From Bradyrhizobium elkanii USDA 76 (lineage in GTDB: Bacteria; Pseudomonadota; Alphaproteobacteria; Rhizobiales; Xanthobacteraceae): a DNA stretch of 64,000 nucleotides. Below are positions 38,601 to 49,000 of this stretch, one piece after another (position 1 is the stretch's first letter; each line of letters starts with the position of its first letter). The DNA lies in NCBI RefSeq assembly GCF_023278185.1, contig NZ_CP066356.1, positions 7,246,001-7,310,000 of the forward strand. Reading direction: 5' to 3'. A program made the position numbers and the translations under genes. Below the pieces are notes generated by a model. It saw nothing but the letters and a program-made list of their open reading frames with translations. It made no database searches and had not been told where the DNA came from.

Positions 38601-41600
38601 CAAAGGTCGGTCGGCGTCGCGCCGCGCCTGAACGACCAACTGGCGCAGGTCGAAGAACGCTACCTCATCGAGGCTTTGAAACTGCCACTTCGTCGCGCCG
38701 CCCTCGACGAACGAATGCACGCTTGCCGCGCGCACCCGCCAGGCGTGGCGAAGGAACAGCGGAGATTTGGGATCGCTTCTGTCGCGTCCAAGGATGGAGG
38801 CCGGCAGTTCTGCGTCGGTGAGAGTGACATCGAGCTTGTGCGTCCAGGACTTGATCTCCGGAGCGATCTTGAAGGTCCAGATCAGGGGACGTGCCGTCGC
38901 CGGCTCCTCGCGCTGCAGGCCGACGGGCCAGCCGATCGTGCTCTGGCGATCCATCCGCGGCAGGCTTATGCGCGTACGCGCCTCGCAAACCAGCTTCTTG
39001 ATGGCGGCATCCCATTTGAGGAGCATCGTCTGGCGCAGCGATCCTGCGGATGCATCACCGGTCTCGAACACGGTCACACCCGCGGCGATCGGACATGCAA
39101 AGCCCTGGTTGGACGTCACCGAGAGGCGATCTTCGTCGCGAACCGCGACGGCAAGCGCCACCGTTCCAGTGACGGGCACGTTCGCGCCCGCGCTGCTGCG
39201 CAATGTCAGCCCCCGCAGCACGTTGATCGCCGGGCATTGCCATGTGGCCTCGTTCAGCGAAACCATGCCCAGGTCATGGTTGATCGCCACGCGCTGATCG
39301 GCCGTCAGATCGGTGTCGAACCACCGGTGCGGCCGCGGCGTCGTCGAAAGAGAGATTGCGAGCGCCAACAGCACCGGTCCTGCCTTGGCACGAGCCTCGA
39401 CGGCCGCAAGCCGGATATCGGCTGCAATGTCGATGACAGCTTCACCTGCGGCAAATCCCAAGATGATCCGGTCGATGGTGAGCGCGTTCGGCTGCGGCTC
39501 GTTCCGGAATGCCCAGGTCACCGGGAACGCGGGCGAGGCGCCGACCGCGAACCGGCCATCGCGCAATTCGTAGTTCTGTCCAAACAACCGTACTCTCAGA
39601 TTGACATCCGAGCAGGTGACCGCCCCGGCCGCCACGCCAAGCACGAAATCGAGCGCTACCGGCTGCCGGGCCGTGCCACCTTGCGCGACGAGCGCGCGGC
39701 CCGTGAGGACGATCCGGACCGGTGTCTGCTCCACCAGGATTCGCGGACCATCCAGATCGATCGTCACGCGTTCGATCCCGGCAAGGCCATGGTCGTCGAA
39801 CCTGAGCGCCACGAGATTGCCGCTGGCATAGGGCGCATCGTCGTCGAACGGCATATCGCCGTCGCCACCGATCGTGTCGAGTTCGACGCTGCCAAGAATC
39901 TTGAGGGTCTTGAGCGAGACCGGCCCGTTGGACGCAGAGATGGTCACCTCGAGCAGCCGAAGCGGGCGCAGGCGGAAAGGACCAAGCGGTACCGTGAAGC
40001 GCGGCCTCGCCGCGCCTGTCTCAAACAGCCGCCATTCGGCGGGTGCGCCCGCAAGATTGGCCCGGATGAACATCCGCCCGTCGGCACCAATGCGCCCCTC
40101 CGGATCATGGCCGGCCTGCGACAGGTCCGCGCTGAAGCTTGCCTCTGGAGGCGCCATGAGCATCGGCAGATCGCGCGCCTCGAACGACAATCCAAAATTT
40201 CCTGGACATTGCGCGCGGAAGCTCGCCAGCGCCCGCGCGGCCCCGCCAGTTCCCTCGAGCGTCACCTCGCGCCACATTAGATCGCCTTTACGGGTCGCAG
40301 CCTTGGCGAGGCCGAGGCCGCGCATGTCGACCAGCGCAGCGCCGACATCGCGCATTTTCGCCACCATTCCGACCACCTCGACGTCATGCGAGGCATCATC
40401 GGGCGCTATCCGGCCGGCCCGTATCGCGAAGTTCTGGGTCAATCCGGCCAATGCGGCGCTACCGGAATACGCCGTGCCACCGAGAGTATAGAGACCGAGG
40501 GGAAGATCGCGGGTGGCGTGCCCGCGTACGTCGAAGCCGAATGTGGTCGTCCAGCCGTAGGGTTCGACAAGGCCGGTGATCGTGACGCTCCCCGTCGCGC
40601 CGGACCAGGGTGTGGCGCGGTCCAGCACGGTGCGCGTCCGCGCCAGCTTGTCGGCCTGTTCTTTCCAGGCGGCTTCGAGCGCCTGCGGATCGATCGCGGT
40701 CACAGGGCGCGCGGGCGCTTGATCCGCCCTCTCGTCGGCGTGCTGAGGCTCGAGCGTCGAAGCTGCCGCCGCCTCTGCGACGAGGGCGGACGTATCCGAG
40801 ACGGCAGGACGTTTCAGCGCCGCATCGGCGAACAGTTCGCCAAGCACGGGCAGATCGAAACGCAGCGAGGTGGACACAGATCCAAAGACGTCGTTGCCGG
40901 TCCGGTTTGGAGCGAGTTCAATCCCGGGCAGGGTGAGCAGCACCAGTGGTACCCCGGGGGCCCATTTCCTTGGCTCATCGGTCGCAAGTTCGCCATCAAG
41001 CGGCTCGTCTGGTGCGGGACGCGGCCAGCCATACATGTTCGAACCGAGACCCGTGGTGGCAAGACGCGGCAAATAGGATTCCGCCAGCCGGTCGAGGTGG
41101 ATGTCGTACTGCGGCTTGTTGGAGCGATCCAAACCGATTTGCAGGGGAACGAGGTCGCGCGTTCTGGAGACCCTGTGCGCAGCGCTACCGAGCTGCGTCA
41201 TCGACATTGCCGAGACCAATGCGAGTTCGCGATGCGCCAGCCATGCCACGAAGATCGCCGCCGCGCCTTTGGCGATTGGCCTGCCCTCGTCGTCGAACGA
41301 TGTGCCGTTGGCGTCGCCGGTGAGCCCCGCGATCCGCAGACCGGGCTCGGCCATTCCGAGCGGATCGACCACGACGGTCCAGCCGTTGGCCGATGACTGG
41401 CCGACCTTGATCGCCATCGCGCTGCTCGCCGCCGGTCCGTTGGCGAGCGAGGGCAGAACCTCACCATCGACGGGAATTGTCTCGGCCACCCGCAGCGGCC
41501 CGGTCACTGTCCCCTGGAAATCGGAAACGGCAATCGAAAAGGCGAGTGCGGCCCGGTTGAGCGTCGCCGTCACGCTCACGTGAGCGGCTGAGGTGATGTC

Positions 41601-43034
41601 GACCAGCGCGGAGCCGTTCGCATTGCGCACGTGAATGAAGCCGGATATCGCTTCGCGGCGCGGCGCCGGCACCAAGGGCTGCGCCGGCTCGGATGGCTGC
41701 GCCGGCTCGGATGGCCACGGCAGCGGAGCCTGCAGCAGACCGCGCTGGAGCGGAATGAAGGCATAGACCGGATCGAGCGAAGCCGGCTCGCGCAGTCTGC
41801 CGGCGATGTAGCGCTCGACCAGTCGCTCGCGAACGGCATCGGTGTCGGCGACCGCTGCGAATGGCCGAAGCTCCGAGGGGGTCGATGTCGGCTGAGGCGC
41901 GATGCCGAGCCCCTTCAAGGTCGTGTACTGAGCCCCGTTCTGCCAGTCGATATCGCAACGGGTGACGTTCGCGCCCGGCACAGATCCGCTGTCGATCACG
42001 AGCTTCACGGAATTGCCGTCGGGATGACGGGTGAGTCTCGTGCGATACGGCATCACGACGGCCGCGCCTCGCTGCAGGCTGCGTGGCGGAATGCCGGTCA
42101 GCAGTGTCGCTCCGACATCATCACGCCTGATGAGCATGACGCTCGAATCGGCCTTCAGCTTTCCATCGCTCGCCCGCGTCACTGGCCATTCGATCGGAGG
42201 AACTCCGGATGCAATGTCGATGGCCAGCGGCGCGTTGGCGGCGGAAAGCGCCGTCAGATAGGCCGCGAACGAGCGGGTAAACCTTCCGTATCGATCCTCC
42301 AGCAAACGCAGACGGAACACGGTTCCCTGAGGGTTCCTGGTCTCATCCGCTGCGGGATAGAGCAGCACGGTAAGCTCATGCGGCGGGTCGTCCGGCTTGG
42401 CCGCGGCGCTGACGATCCCACGGAATGGATCGAGTATCTTCAAGTCGAAGACGATGCCGTCGGGCACCAGTTTCGCCTCTGCACGAAGTCTCGAAGAGAT
42501 GCCGATCGAAATTCCCGGTCCAAAGATCTGCTCGGGCCTGTTGGCGATCCAGCCGAGGGGACGCATGCCAAACAGCGAGCACAGCTTGCGCTCGCCCGGC
42601 GCCAGGGCCAGCGAGACCTCGCCAGCGACAAGGCGCATATCGGGCGCCTCGATCTGCTCCGTCTGCTTGTCGGGCCAGGCGCCATCGTCCAGCGGACGAA
42701 TTCGGGTGGCGACGGGGTCGGTTTTGAACTTTTCGGTCGCGTCGAGAACGTTCACCACGCCCTCACCGTGCCCGCCGTCTCGATCGAGCGACAGGGTGGC
42801 ATCGAACAGGCCGGGCTCGTGGAACGGCGCATCGAAGTGTCCGGACCAGGCCAGCCTGCTGCGTGCGGCCGCCATAGTCTGCAGACGCAGCGAAAAATGC
42901 CGGACCAGTCCGTCGCCCAGCAGGACGCTCTCCGGGACCACCGATAGATCGAAGTCACCGCTCCACAGGCTGGGCTGCCCCTTGACGGCGGGACCATGGA
43001 GCCGGATCACACGCAGGCCGTTGTTGCCGCTCAT
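35628..43034 (-). CDS. giant protein, 2468 aa, unknown function
   Basis: The start is ATG 43034-43032, whose ATGA overlaps the stop of the larger gene upstream; an earlier in-frame start at 43205 would lie inside that gene. No signal peptide, membrane segment, coiled coil or catalytic motif stands out. The sequence is rich in beta-strand-like alternations (short V/I/L strands with D/G/P turns) throughout. A short PSEPAQ tandem repeat and Pro-rich linker lie near residues 441-455. It looks like a multidomain beta-rich scaffold or fibre-like protein. Its operon partners are the 3815-aa protein and a polysaccharide deacetylase. Long frames on the opposite strand are GC-driven shadows. Confidence 0.8.
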   Translation of the reverse strand: MSGNNGLRVIRLHGPAVKGQPSLWSGDFDLSVVPESVLLGDGLVRHFSLRLQTMAAARSRLAWSGHFDAPFHEPGLFDATLSLDRDGGHGEGVVNVLDATEKFKTDPVATRIRPLDDGAWPDKQTEQIEAPDMRLVAGEVSLALAPGERKLCSLFGMRPLGWIANRPEQIFGPGISIGISSRLRAEAKLVPDGIVFDLKILDPFRGIVSAAAKPDDPPHELTVLLYPAADETRNPQGTVFRLRLLEDRYGRFTRSFAAYLTALSAANAPLAIDIASGVPPIEWPVTRASDGKLKADSSVMLIRRDDVGATLLTGIPPRSLQRGAAVVMPYRTRLTRHPDGNSVKLVIDSGSVPGANVTRCDIDWQNGAQYTTLKGLGIAPQPTSTPSELRPFAAVADTDAVRERLVERYIAGRLREPASLDPVYAFIPLQRGLLQAPLPWPSEPAQPSEPAQPLVPAPRREAISGFIHVRNANGSALVDITSAAHVSVTATLNRAALAFSIAVSDFQGTVTGPLRVAETIPVDGEVLPSLANGPAASSAMAIKVGQSSANGWTVVVDPLGMAEPGLRIAGLTGDANGTSFDDEGRPIAKGAAAIFVAWLAHRELALVSAMSMTQLGSAAHRVSRTRDLVPLQIGLDRSNKPQYDIHLDRLAESYLPRLATTGLGSNMYGWPRPAPDEPLDGELATDEPRKWAPGVPLVLLTLPGIELAPNRTGNDVFGSVSTSLRFDLPVLGELFADAALKRPAVSDTSALVAEAAAASTLEPQHADERADQAPARPVTAIDPQALEAAWKEQADKLARTRTVLDRATPWSGATGSVTITGLVEPYGWTTTFGFDVRGHATRDLPLGLYTLGGTAYSGSAALAGLTQNFAIRAGRIAPDDASHDVEVVGMVAKMRDVGAALVDMRGLGLAKAATRKGDLMWREVTLEGTGGAARALASFRAQCPGNFGLSFEARDLPMLMAPPEASFSADLSQAGHDPEGRIGADGRMFIRANLAGAPAEWRLFETGAARPRFTVPLGPFRLRPLRLLEVTISASNGPVSLKTLKILGSVELDTIGGDGDMPFDDDAPYASGNLVALRFDDHGLAGIERVTIDLDGPRILVEQTPVRIVLTGRALVAQGGTARQPVALDFVLGVAAGAVTCSDVNLRVRLFGQNYELRDGRFAVGASPAFPVTWAFRNEPQPNALTIDRIILGFAAGEAVIDIAADIRLAAVEARAKAGPVLLALAISLSTTPRPHRWFDTDLTADQRVAINHDLGMVSLNEATWQCPAINVLRGLTLRSSAGANVPVTGTVALAVAVRDEDRLSVTSNQGFACPIAAGVTVFETGDASAGSLRQTMLLKWDAAIKKLVCEARTRISLPRMDRQSTIGWPVGLQREEPATARPLIWTFKIAPEIKSWTHKLDVTLTDAELPASILGRDRSDPKSPLFLRHAWRVRAASVHSFVEGGATKWQFQSLDEVAFFDLRQLVVQARRDADRPLPDYEVDEPSYAFAPRYRNEAKLRNNIAAAGIVRRGMARAGFPTRAIQATLADLDPTAASELVMTGATLVDVSLQAGQGVALPLPWIVVEGSVPALNIAQRPQAGASISCRVSAQDADPARTYIAGAGEIFPAAGRSVIEIAAMLAERAGAAPLPFIVADQAFSTDGEDMPASIAGHPHAPADRYDRPVFWRAATAIDWIAKRLVENRNQELQATTVLGSPGHVSLGMRLRVGQGPALQRPASSDRQLVVIGRGPLFQMSVPAADINLSAAHTGDVDRVMVHAYSRTPAPLAVVAADYAGVDEKSPPLANARMRVVPISASTSAAAALRNRTQWLSASPSLGWPQARDAIVLDPSIKLGAEQPIQDKEKAWSGRARAFAVARQATKSKEDPVYLAFGRKTLFRRRDQRKDPTLAPPDLALSLLPPRARAPRQQAINGAIVPGGDSTLHLSAYLPGGIEMITTGARAGVVGIDHLGLIVPGADTAFDEGFARFGRPAHRGPSIVQNTRNPRSSLLPLTGTAIEWRRRTFVAQNFVENGELTTFLATPGAMAMLRYAKDDALYGVALVIAQSEAEIGPGWDGTLGLLASAPNEPNIADVLAQRGFREKIQAGDIGTRIDVVVGTRSFPFARIVPDQHIMGEFVLKLADDQIIAAQTALREAAPDTAVRLSFRLSPEDPSATWPVQGHQLQEQMLVAGSGDEDRLRPVEARIVTLPLLLANGDAPQLSLPLRTIAFGDPAYDRELASPTKSDSIRSSAKTWMLATDRMEYDLDSTIHLAAGVIIEKLGERTKFDDKHADLKIFIAVQPKLTPGPAEQPQRALRIEGIKDPAKLASSTAVAFTIASLREAGDSEGRKAGDPAALSPGDRLVITVVPDDENVVPLRVEVLLVDTPIFAAPSSVYGLVSLVRPDFRNSSTPPGEWLAETSLFATAPMPDVIEFPNLLNDLAQGHVRRRAVFNWNLLSASPLGCASLAKFDRTGGAQLPDDLGGFKPI
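41677..41712. repeat. two tandem copies of an 18-bp unit
   Basis: GGCTGCGCCGGCTCGGAT occurs twice head-to-tail (41677-41694, 41695-41712) inside the 2468-aa gene. It encodes the repeated six-residue PSEPAQ in a proline-rich linker. The copies are identical, so the duplication is recent or copy number varies. Confidence 0.85.
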
Positions 43035-46000
43035 GACTTCCTCGCCAGGATCTGATGCACGGGATCGGCAAAGCCATGGAACGCGCTCCACTGCAACTCG
43101 CGGTCGGGACCGAAGAGCTGCTCGTGTGCACGCGCCTCGATCTCGAGGCGAAGCCTTTCGACGGCGCGCCGCAACGCAGGCTTCGCCGCCGCCAGATCGT
43201 CGCACGCGCGTCGTATCGCGGCCAGCTCCGTCTGGCTCGGTGGTTCGTGCAGCACGAGTCCGGCCGCTCTTTGGCGTGGCTCCCCGCCATCACCGACGCT
43301 GCTTCGGAAGGCCTGCAACTCGGTTGCAATCGATGGGTCCGCGGTCAGGCGGTGCGGCAAGGTCAGCCGAACATCGGCCTTGCCGCGGTCGGCCAGGGAG
43401 GCGAGTACGGCAGTGGCGTCGCCTACTCCTTTTCGCAGCCGTCCGTTTGCTCCACTCTTCGCCTCGAGCGCGTCGATCAGGTCGGCAAGCGCGCCGGCGT
43501 CCGGATCTCCCGTTCCGGTCCATTCGTGAGCGTCGATGTCCGTCTCGATCAGGACGGAAAGACTGTCCGGCAGTGTGGCACCGGCGAGCGCCAGTGCCGC
43601 CTGGGCCATCTCTGCGGGGCTGTCGTAGTTCGGCAGGGCAAATGACAAAGCCGCGTAATGGGTGCTTGCGCTCGGCTGCGCTTCGATCGCAGCGCGCGCG
43701 CCCATATCGAGGCGGCGCAATGCCTTGCGGTAGATGCTACCGGCGGGATCCTGACCAAGCACGCTGCGATTGCCGCGTGATGCGCCATCGGTATCGACAG
43801 GGACCGGCGGCGGTGTCCGCTTCGTTTCATCGAGCTTGATCCTCAGGAACGTCGCGGCTGGCAGCAAGGTCCCGCCGGGGCACGGCAGGCCATAGGGCAG
43901 TGCCGGCACTGCTGACGAGTGTTCGTTCGAATTGGGCTCGAGTGCGAGCCAGTCGCTCAGCGAGGCGACGTTGCGGAACCGCTGCAGGTCGGCCGCAAGC
44001 GTTTGCGCCTCGGGCGAGCCCGTATAGGCCAGGTAGAAGTCAGCCGCGGCGCCGGTCTCGGTTCTGAAGGGTGCCCAGTCGATCTGTCCCGGGGCCGGCA
44101 CGTCATCGGGCCGCCTGATCGTGACGTTGGCCAACGACATCGGCGCGAGCGGTTTCCAGGCCGCCCATTTCAACGCCGCAATTTCCAGCTCCTTCAGACC
44201 ATCATAGTCACCGGGTGAGAGCAGACCGGACGGCGGCTTGACTGGCGCAAGCGGCTGTCGCGCGATTTCTAGCTTCAGGGTCCAGCCCTTCGCGCTGGGA
44301 TCGAGCTCAACCTTGCTCTTTTCCACCTGGAAGCGCGAGCCTTTGGCCCTTGCAGCGTAAGATGGATCGGTTGCCCGATCGATAAGCTTGGGCGCCAGCT
44401 CGATCTCGGTTGCAACACTCCTGGGCGCGGAGGGAATCGATCCGGCGCCCTGAGCGGAGATCGCGCGCGCAAGTTCGAGCGCGAAGCTAACGTCGTAGTC
44501 CGGAAGCTTGAACAGCCTGGGAGGATCGCCGTTGCCGAACCAATCGCGCCGATCCTCGGGGAACATGCCGTCCAGATAGCGCACCAATGGAATGACGAGT
44601 TCGATCATTCTGGCGTCGTTCACCGACCAGGCCGGCTCGTCGAGCGGAAGTGGCGCTCCCCGTCCCCACGGAAACGCGAGCGTGTAGCGCGATTGGGCCA
44701 CCGGCGCCGCGACCGGGGACGACACCACGACGCCCGCTGCCGCATAGGCGACTGCGTGCAGGCTGATGGCATGCGGGGTCTGTCGAATCCGCAGCGCCGT
44801 CAATCCCCGCCATCCATCGGGAATGCGTTCGGCGAGCGAGAAATGCGTCTGGCTCTCGCCCACGGCCGCATCCTTGCTGAAGGAATCCGCCTCGAAGCTC
44901 AGCGCCGGCACGCTCCCGATCATGCCGTCTCCAAATCCTTCCTCGAGGTCGACGGCGTCGCGCGCGAACAATGTCCCCCAGGCGACAGACGCGAACCCCC
45001 GCAGGAACCCCACCCCGACATGCGCAAAGGACAGCCGATCGGCGACGTCGAAATTTGCCTCGCTGAGGATCTCCTCGGGATGACGCGACAGGACGATCTC
45101 CTGGACTGCGCCGAGCTTCCTGATCGGAGCGACGGCGCCGGATCCGACTTCGTCGGGGTTGGCCCAAGAATCGAGCCGTCCTGTCGACAGGATGACAGGC
45201 GGGTCGATGGGATGGGTGCGCGGCACGACGATATCGAGCGAGCGCGCGGAAAATGCCGCATCATTGTCGGCGATGTCGGTAAGCACAGGCTGGCGGCCAA
45301 AGGCCTTGGCCACGCCTTCTGCGGGCTGCGCCAGCGCCGCGTCGAGATTCTCGTAGCGCCCGAACGGCCGGACCACGTAGCGTTGCCGCAACGCGTACCG
45401 GTCCTCGAACAGCAGCGTGATCTCCATCTGTCCGTCCGGCGTGGGTGCCACGCGCCAGGGATCGACGCGCAGCAGCGACGTCAGCGAGAACGGCGTCGCA
45501 TCGACGCGGGCCGGCCCAACCGGACCATGTGCGAGGAAGCGCCGCGAGAGCGTTACCACCCGCTCAGCAAAATTGAGTTGCGCAGTCGCCGCCGCCGTCG
45601 GTGTGGGCCAGCCGTCGGCGAATTGCGGCTTGGCCGCGGCAACAAGAGCATTGTAGTAGCACACCGCCACCGAATGAGGCGGATATTTGACTTGATCCTC
45701 TGCCGGCGGATTGTCCTGCGGGTCACGTCTCGCTTCGATATCCTCGAGCGAAGTCCCGAAGATCAGCGCCTTCACGCAACCGGCAGAAAGCGGATCGAAC
45801 GCGCCGAACGGCTCGCGCTCCTGATCCAAGACGTCGTTTCGCGTGGCGCGTGGCTGGTCGATCGCAACCACCACGTGATCAGGCGCGACTCCATTGGGTG
45901 CGGCGGACTCGCTCCCTGGCTTCGTAACCTCGATGCAGCTTCGCAGCAACGCTTCCAGATCGACCGGCGCGCCATCCGGCGGAAGGGCAACGACACGCAC

Positions 46001-49000
46001 AAAGGCCGCTGATTGGCCGCGCTGCTTGATTGCCAGTTTCGCGCCGGCAGGCTTGTTGCGGGAGAGCAGGTAGCGGGCGACGTAGTCGTTTTTCCGTGCG
46101 AGCGCAGTGGGACGCGAAGCGGCGAGCCCCGTGGTCAAGTCGATGACCTCGACCAGCACGCTGGGCGATCTGGTTATTATCGCCGCCGGCGCGTCGAGGC
46201 GGTCGAGGTCAATCGAGATGGTGGAACCGGCGCTGTCTGCGATACGGAAGTATCGCACCGCCAGCACGTCCTCTGGAGCTCCCGTCATGATCTCCGGCAC
46301 CGGCCGCAGCGCGACCTGAACCAGCGAGAGCGCTTCGTCTTCCAGCATCGTGCTGGCTTCCGGTGCATTCGAGCGCGTGTTGCCGTCGAAGGATTCGAGC
46401 CAGATCAGGCCGTCAGGACGTGACAGCACGTCGACGAAGGGGGCACCGAGCCAGAGACCCTCATAGCGCGGCAGGATCGCCTCCAACGCCTTCCTCAGCT
46501 TGGTGAGCGTCTCTTTCGGCGAGCAATAGTCGGCACGCTCCATGTCAAACAACTTGAAGCCCGTGGCGAGGCCGAAGGTGCGCAGCACCGCCCAGCCATA
46601 CGGATCGCGTGGCTCCGGCCGTTCGTCGAGGAAGGCGCCGATCGTCTTCGCCTTGGTCTGCGGCGGGGCATCGATCACCGGCGTGAAGCGGCGATGAGGA
46701 ACCTCTCCCGCGGCGTCGCCTGCCCATCGCATCCAGTCGATCACGTCGGCGATGACGGGATGAACGACAGGCAGCAGATCGAGCGGGACAAAGGCTGTGC
46801 CCTGCTCCCGATTCTCCCTGAAGCTGGTAATTTTGAGCCTGACCGACTTGAGCGGGTCGGGTGCGGCGTCCGGCAGGGGAGTGGCCGCGCGAGCCGTGCG
46901 GATTCGCTCGTCCACGTCCGAACAACCACCTCGATCGAACACCAGCGCACGTAACGCCTGGCGCAACCTTGACTGCGGCTTGTCTCCATCCTGCAGTTTG
47001 ACCACGCCCACGAAACCGGCGTCGCCGATCAGTTTCAGCGCAGGCAATCCGTCGGGCCGATCGAGCTCGAAGCGGAACGCGGTCGGCGTGCCCTTGGCGA
47101 ACAGCGGAGTGAGGTCGGCTTCCTCGAAATCCAGGCCCAGCGAACGACGGACGCCCCATTTCGGCCACGCCAACAGGCTCTCGGCGGGAGAGAACCACGG
47201 CCGCAGACCATCTGCGGACCTTCTTTGCGCATGCTGGTCGGCGCCTGGAAACGTCATCCGCGCAGTCAGGCTGGGATAGTAGGATTCGATCGCGCCGAAG
47301 TCGTCGATCTGCGCGGGATCGATTGCGCGCATGCGCGCCGGCAGCGCCTGGACGCGAGCGACGCGACGCGCCTCCGCTGCGGAACGCTCGGCGGTGAGAA
47401 GCGAGGTACGATCGATCGAAAAGACGTCGAAGCCGCCGACGAAGCCGGGCCGCTCCGATGCCTGGGTCAGACCGGCATTGCCTGTTCCCCTGGACGGCCG
47501 CGCGTTCCAGATCAGGCGCGCGCCGACCCGACGCTTCTGGTCGCGCAACAACGCGGCACCGTCACCCTGGATCAAATCCTGGATCGTGCCGCCGCACGTC
47601 GGGTGCAGGATCCGTACACGGCCCGCCAAGCCATTAAGGTCGTCGAAATGCAGGGCATCGAACGAAATCCGCACCGGATGCTCGAAGGTTTCGACCGAGA
47701 CGAGCGCAGCGGGCGATTCCTGAGATTGGCCCTGCTTGGGCGCGGCCTTGATCGAGACCGCCAGATCGGCCACGCACCAGGCTGGGGATTTCACCCCCTC
47801 GACATAGCGGCCGCGAAGAACGCCAATTCGCCTTGAATACGGATCGCGGCCGGCCGCCCCTTTAAGCAGCTCCGCCTGCAGATCGGCGACTTTCTTATCA
47901 CGCAGCTGATACCAGGCACGGCCTCCGCCCGGATCGCGATCCAGGATTTCGATCGGGTCGGATCCGGCAGATAGCGCCTTGAGTGATCCCTTCAGCGTAA
48001 CCACGTAGTCCTGGTCGTCGGTGAATTTTTTCGCAAAGCTGGACGGTTGCGGGCGCTGCATGCCTTCGGTCACCGAATCTGCGCCATAGAGCCCGCCAAA
48101 GATGCCGCGTTCGCGGCGCAGCCTGAGCGTGTAGGTCGGGTCGGACACGATTGGCTGCGGATCGACGATCGACAGCAGCACCGATGGATTGATTGAGCTC
48201 TCGCCCAGCGCGGGCAACGCCGGGTACGTGAAGACAATTTGGGCCGAGGCGAGCGGCTTCGTCTGCGCTGCCGGCTTTCGGATCTCGAGGGTAAGTATTC
48301 GCGTCGTGCCTGCGGTCCCGGCGAGATCGACCGGCACGACCGTATAGGTGAGGACGATCTTGTCGGCGGCGAAGGATTTCGTCCAATCTTCGGCCGGATT
48401 ATCACCCGAGCCGAGCAACGCGCGTCGGCTGGCTTCCGGCATGTCGTCCAGCCGGTCCGTGTACTGCGCGGCCGGACGGATCGGGGTCCAGGAATCCCCG
48501 ATCAGATGCAGCGGCGCGGCCGCCTTCACCGTCACGGGCCTGGCGGGGAAATTGGCAAGAACGGCACCATCCGCAACAATCGTGCGCGCGACGCGATAGT
48601 GCACGAGATGAAATTCCGGATCATCGTAGACACCGCGCGATCGCGCATGCCAGGGCTCGAGGTCCCAGTCGAGGCGAATCGCGTCGGCCTCGGCTGCGAC
48701 CTTGGCTCCGGCGAGTGCCGGCGACTTGTTGGCGAAGAAACGCTCGGGCGGGTTTAAAAGATAGGCGACGCCGGCCACGCCGGGTGCATCCATCGATCTA
48801 ACCGTGAATTTCGAACGACCCGGCAGGAATCCTTTCTCGGGATTCGGCTGCGCTTCGGGTTCGAAGAGCTCATGGATGTCCGTCCGCGACACGAAGAAAG
48901 TGAGGCCGAAATCGCGCGCGTCGATCACCGGCGTGCGGCCAGGCACTGACTCTGGCGGCGGGGGCGCAGTCGGAATGCCATTGACGATGACGATGCGGGC

